Positions 59,089 to 64,000 of a stretch of DNA of 64,000 nt are shown one piece after another. The notes under the pieces are model-generated. The model saw only the letters and a program-made list of their open reading frames with translations. It did not search any database and was not told where the DNA came from. Location: assembly GCA_948567375.1 (NCBI GenBank), contig OX419759.1, positions 46,590,593 through 46,654,592 of the forward strand. The letters are read 5' to 3'. The position numbers were made by a program, and so were the translations under genes. Source of the stretch: Lunularia cruciata (Eukaryota; Streptophyta; Marchantiopsida; Lunulariales; Lunulariaceae). Numbering within the stretch: the first letter of the stretch is position 1; every line of letters starts with the position of its first letter.

Positions 59089-61980
59089 TTACCCACATTT
59101 TTCATTTTTGATGAGTTTTAAAGAAGAAGTGTATTGTTGAAGCCAAATTGTAGCTTAATGAAGAAGAAAAGAGGAGAATTGTATCTTTGGTATAGACCCA
59201 AAGAAGTTGACCTCAAGTCAATGTTTAGGAGGACTCGTGTTGGACTTATGAAATATAGACCCAAAGTAAAATTTCTTTGCATCTAGATGCGCAACCCAAG
59301 CCGAAGAACTTGTAACAACTTTTCCATGGGTTTAGTGAACCAAGAAAGTATGGATAAAGAAAATGGCTACTTTGGTGAGTGAAGACATTGAGAGCAAAAA
59401 AAAGAAAAAGATAGGAAAAATCCATGTATCAATTGAGGATCAATTGAAGAATGACTACATAGAAAAATTGTATAAGGTTAATATTTTTCAAAGCAACTCT
59501 TAAATGTCAAAGAAATATCATGTTCCTCTTAGTAGTTGTCCCAAAGGAATGAAAATTGAGATACCTTACAAGAGTGAAGTTTCCAATGGCCCGAGGGTGT
59601 TAGAATCACACATCTAGGAGAGAAGATAGTGTTCCTAAGAGTTCATGAGCACACAATGCCACCCAAGAGTAGTAAGCAACATTAAGTGAGGAGTCTTGCA
59701 ATTTGCAGATTAGATGTAGTAGCAAGGATCAAAGTCTTGAGTAGATTTTGTATCACCTTTTGGGCATGGAACTAGAATTTGAGCTTTCTAGGATTCATGG
59801 CAAAAATTGCTGATAGCAATTGCAAAGAAAATCACAAGACAGAAGAGAAGAGAGGAAATCTGGCCCGATGGACTAAGTTGGATTGGAGATTGGTCTTGGG
59901 TAGAGAGGCGAGAGAGATAGGAGGAATCACCTTATACTAGAAGTGTGATTCTACGGAGGAGACCACAAAGGTAAGGAGCTTGTTCAATGAGCCTTGCACT
60001 AAGAATGGGTATAAGGTGGATAGTTATAAAGACCCGATACAAAGGGTATCATTAGTGCTATGATGGCCATGTTTAAGCTAGAATTAACCACCTATGTGAC
60101 AAAGGAATAGGCGGTGTTCTTTCACCAAATATTTTTAGGAGAAGCGGTGAATTGGGCATAGTGTTTTCACTAAAGGGTAGGTCAGATGATGAATAGTTGG
60201 AGAATGGACTTGCCACCCCATTATTTTGTACCTTTTGCAGCCCATTTTTATTTTGGACTGAACCTACTTAACTTGGAGGAGATAGAAAGGATAGTTTCAC
60301 ACTTCATCTCAATTTATGATGAGTATTAGATGAGGAGGAACAATACTACATATGTCAAGTCCATGAAGGTGAAAAATACTTTGTAGAGATAAGAAGATAG
60401 AAGATAATGTTGGTGAGTGCTTTGAGGCTGGGAAGCGGGGAAGACCCGAAGGAAGAGTGTTGTCAGTTTAGCCAAGAAAGACAAGGAGATTGAGTCCAAG
60501 CCAGAGATAGTGGTCACTTTGCAAAGTAAGGAGTCTAACAGTGAGAGTGAGGGAGAACCCAAAGTTCAGCAATTGGTGGAAGAAGGGGAAAAAATAGATG
60601 ACAAGAATTCCATGCACAGATTGAACACATGGAAGGAGGAGATAGTCAATATGTGGAGCTGGTCAATGTAGATGTTCTAGAAGGAGAAGAAGAAGAGCCA
60701 ATCTTGGTGGTTCCAAGAGGAGCAAGATCAAAGAAGAGTTTGCCAATTGTAGGACCTGGACCAAGTAAAGCCAAAGAGGAAGGAGAGAGCTTGGAAGAGA
60801 TGATTCTAAAGGTAAAAAAATTGAGACTTTGGGGTAAAGCACCAATAGAAAAAATGCGGATTGAAGCCAAGTACAAAGACAATGAAGATATAAAAGACTT
60901 GGGTGAAGTAGCCTATTTGTTGAGGAAAATCTAAGCATTGGTGTTAGAGTTGAAGAAGAAGAAGAAGAAGAAGAAGAAGAAGAAGGAGGAATTGAAAAAT
61001 TACATCCTGAATTGAAGGATAAACTGCAAGTGGTGAAGTATTTGAGTGAATAGACTTGAGAATTGAAGAAGAAGTTGAGCCAAGGAGAGTTTGAAGCTGA
61101 AGAACTTTGAGTTGATATAGTTCTTGGAAGAAGAGTTTTAATAACTTGCAGGAGAGTTTCTTGAAGCACAATGAAGAGCTTGAACAACAAACATCAGAAT
61201 TGAAGGAGTAGAATGCATCATTCAAGAAGATGAAGGGTGAATTTGCTAATGCAAGGTTGGAACTTATACCCTCAAAAGCAACGATGGTGGTGACGGAGCA
61301 AGAGCTAGAGAGTTTAAAATTAAGTGCAGAGGAGAAGGATCAAGCATGGCAGCTGGAGCTGATTGTTAGACATCAAGAGGAAGACATGTTGCAAGGTTTG
61401 ATCAGAAGTGTGGAAGCTCAACTAGTCTAGTACATGGAGGAATAGAGAAGCATTGAAAGCAGAATTTGAGGATGATTTGAAGATGTATTGGAATGAATTG
61501 GAAGTGGAGTGAAGTAAGAAAATTCCAAGAAGTGCGGTAGATCCAATAGAAGAAATCATTACAAGGGTGAAGGCGATGCTGAGTACTAAAGCTAAGGTAA
61601 AGTTGGAGCAAGATTGCATGAGTTAAAGTTTTTAGTGCAAGAGATGAGGAAGAGGAAAGCAAAAGACATGGACTTGAATAGATTATTGATTTGCTTGAGG
61701 GAGAGAGTAGATTGGAAAATGATTGAGGTAGGAGACAGTGTTTGTCTCAAATTAGATCTTGTGAAGTCAGAATTAGATGAGCTTTGTGGTACTATAAGGA
61801 AAGAAACTTGATGTGAAGTTTCAGAAGTAGGAGTGCAAGTGTCTTCAGGTGAGTTACCTAAGGCATTAGAAGAGATTGGGTTAGAGAATAAGAATGTAGA
61901 TAGATTAGTTATAACCTCAATTTTAGTTAAGATTGAAAGGGTGATAGAAGTAACAAAAGACTTAGTAGTAGATAGATAGA
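59089..61980 (+). pseudogene. Unrecognised coiled-coil-coding stretch upstream of an LTR
   Basis: Plus-strand frames such as 60629-60934, 61230-61430 and 61614-61811 are rich in Glu, Lys and Leu, for example EEMILKVKKLRLWGKAPIE, and look like coiled coil. Upstream near 60060-60300 another frame reads FHQIFLGEAVNWA and PHYFVPFAAHFYFGLNLLNL. Stops are frequent. I do not recognise the family. It precedes the promoter-like part of the next gypsy element in the same orientation, so it may belong to a long LTR or to the 3' end of an adjoining element. Confidence 0.4.
60952..60985. repeat. GAA microsatellite
   Basis: About eleven GAA units in the coiled-coil frame, coding for poly-lysine or glutamate depending on frame. 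Confidence 0.95.
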
Positions 61981-62696
61981 TCCAAAGTGAGTGCTTTGCC
62001 TATTTAAATGAGGCATGTGTAGAGCAATTTTTTTCAATATTCATATTTTTGAAGTTGAGTAAAGGAAACTGTTGTAAGTCAGTGCTAGTCATTTTAGCTA
62101 GTCATTTTAATTTTGAGTATCAATCTTGTGTGTGTGTTTGTGAGTGTTTTTGAGTGTTTGGAGAAGTTTGAATTGCAGTCAATGAGTGTTGGATGTTGGA
62201 TTCCATAGTGATGATTTTTATTTTGTGTGTTTGATCTTGAGTGGAGTGCAATTTGTAACAATGCCTTGACGGATCTATAAGGAACTATAGTGTTGATAGT
62301 ATTCTGCATTTGTGAGTATAGTGTTGGATTGATGTAAAGCAACTCTCTTTGAGGAAGTTTTGCCTTCAGTGGACCGGTGGAACACAATTCAGAGGCAAAG
62401 TTGTTCCGTAATGAAGTAGCCTTCTTTGGGAGAAACTGAATCATCACAATCAAGATTGTTTTGGAAAGATTTAGAGTATTGTGATTTCTAGGTGACATTT
62501 TATTATGATAGGACTATGATTCAATACTTGTTACTCTTTTATGGGTGTGGTTTCTACCCAAGAGATGAAAGATGGAATCAAGAAGAATTGATTGATGACT
62601 TTTACTTTGTATTTGACCATTTTTGACTTGTATCTTGGTGGGAACAAAATTTTACTTACTAATTGCCGTAAAAGTGATACTTGTTGGGTTGTCACA
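61981..62696 (+). repeat. 3' part of an LTR of element D (gypsy)
   Basis: Its end at 62696 (GTCACA) is placed by the primer binding site eight bases further on. TATTTAAA at 62001-62008 is a likely TATA box. The start of the LTR was not found; it may lie inside the coiled-coil stretch. Confidence 0.5.
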
Positions 62697-62703
62697 TGAT
62701 TTT

Positions 62704-62720
62704 TGGCACCATTGCCGGGG
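62704..62720 (+). other. Primer binding site of element D (tRNA-Asp type)
   Basis: TGGCACCATTGCCGGGG differs from TGGCGCCGTTGCCGGGG, the complement of the tRNA-Asp 3' end used by Athila/Tat gypsy elements, at two CpG sites, both changed G to A. Confidence 0.75.
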
Positions 62721-64000
62721 ATTAAAATCTTGGGAGTGGAAGAATATGAAGCCAAATCTTACATTGAGTGTCCAACAAATATGAATTTCTACATTGAGAG
62801 AACAATGGGAGGAGATGGCTTGTAAACAAACTTTGCAATGTGAGGAAGAAGAATGTCAAAAGAGCTAATTCACCAATGAAGAATCTGAAAAGGAGGCATT
62901 GGATTTACAACTTCTTCATGAAGTCCAAGAAGCCTTGCAAGAACTCAAACAAAAGAAATGAGAAATCATGTGGTGAGACTACTTTGCATCTCCAAATTCC
63001 AAGAAGAAGAAAGATGCAAGTGGAAAAACATATTTTTTGTGACCTAGTACACCAACTTCCTCTAAAGATGTCAAGGGAGCCAGTTATATCAAAGAATTCA
63101 TTTGGGAGAAGACCACAAATTTTGATGGAAAAAGAGTGTCAATACATCTTACACATGATTTCTTGACTAGTTTGAAGGGATCTTAGAGAGAAATCTGACA
63201 ATATTGACCCTCTTTCTCCAACTTGGGTTGAAGTTGACTTACCCATAGAAGAACATCTTGTCGATGAAAACGAGCTTTGAACTTGGTAAGTTGGAACCCT
63301 TGAGCTATACCTAACTCACAATTACCGGCCAGTACCTTGGGTCCATCAAGTTCTACACCACCGCAACCTATTCTTCAAAGTTATAAAATGACTTTGTCAC
63401 CCATTACCCAACACGCATACCAAAAGTATAAGGGCTATAAGTATAAAGATCCCAACAAATTCATCAAAGAATTTGAAGTCATTTTCTTCACCAACAAGGA
63501 ACATGACTCTACTGGTTGGCTGCAAGTTTTCCCAAGTCTACTTCAAAACAAGGCAAGGAGCTGGCATACCCATGTGACCTAAAGGGGATCAAATTATTTG
63601 ATTAGATAAAACTTCAAGACAACTCCTTGGGACAATTCCGGGAAGTTGACTATGATGCAAGTATCTTTGCGGCACTCAATGATTTAGGTTGGGAGAAGAA
63701 TGAGAAGTTGAGCGACTACTCTAATCGATTAATGAATTTATTGAACCAAATGCCAAAGCAATCCAGTGTGGTGGGTTACTCCAATGCCCAAGACATCACC
63801 TAGTTCCTTGATGGATTGTCATCAAAAAATTGGATCTTTGCAAGGGAGAAGAACGTTACTTCCCTTGAAAAAGTACTCAAACATGTTGCTAGATATGAGG
63901 TGGCACACTCTCATTTGTTTGGCAACAAAAGAAATTGGGAGAATAAAGGCAAGAAGCCAAGACAAAGAGCTTCTTGTAGTACCTTACTTTCTTTGGAAGA
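62721..64000 (+). pseudogene. Element D gag, running off the right edge
   Basis: Frames read ITQHAYQKYKGYKYKDPNKF and EFEVIFFTNKE, TGWLQVFPSLLQNKARSW, then LNDLGWEKNEKLSDYSNRLM and FLDGLSSKNWIFAREKN. This order is that of a gypsy gag core. Stops at about 63582 and elsewhere and a frameshift show decay. With the tRNA-Asp primer it fits the Athila/Tat group. Confidence 0.75.

Noticed and set aside
1-64000. CRISPR arrays, rRNA or intact tRNA genes, bacterial operons.
   Set aside because: No regularly spaced identical repeats, no rRNA-like blocks and no complete tRNA cloverleaf were noticed; introns and LTR elements mark eukaryotic nuclear DNA.

Overview
The window is nuclear DNA of a land plant. 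Three host genes with short GT-AG introns resemble plant proteins: TRAPPC8/TRS85, a copper chaperone for superoxide dismutase (CCS), and cytosolic ribosomal protein uS17 (RPS11). Everything else is mobile-element debris and AT-rich spacer. A bryophyte or another non-seed plant is my guess, but the window does not prove it.

Left part (1-26.6 kb) is a nested transposon block. Element A, a minus-strand Ty3/gypsy, runs off the left edge and ends at its LTR (3967-4379). It sits inside the reverse transcriptase of a second minus-strand gypsy, element B. B's gag is split by element C (6091-15705, plus strand), which is flanked by a 4-bp target duplication. Behind B come a zinc-knuckle fragment, a Ty1/copia remnant, a MULE transposase remnant and a second LTR of family A (22673-23071).

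Element C is the most interesting object. Between its protease and reverse transcriptase lies a decayed C5-cytosine DNA methyltransferase with recognisable motifs I, IV, VI, VIII and X. After its integrase comes a PHD-finger-like module. Its termini have a split-repeat layout (L ... X-L-X) instead of two equal LTRs. A second copy at 56.4 kb starts at the same point. The family A LTR has its own surprise: arrays of perfect heat-shock elements upstream of a TATA box, kept in both copies.

Middle part (26.9-51 kb) is the host gene island: CCS on plus (27.3-28.8 kb), TRAPPC8 on minus as 28 exons whose phases all join (31.07-43.73 kb, 1427 codons), a 4.5-kb AT-rich gap with two near-perfect palindromes, then RPS11 on plus as 6 exons (160 codons).

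Right part (53.2-64 kb) holds a complete but dead pogo/Tigger DNA transposon with 26-bp terminal repeats, the truncated second copy of family C, a coiled-coil-coding stretch of unknown origin, and the 5' end of another gypsy element primed by tRNA-Asp whose gag runs off the right edge. Every transposon frame read here carries stops or frameshifts; only the three host genes look intact.
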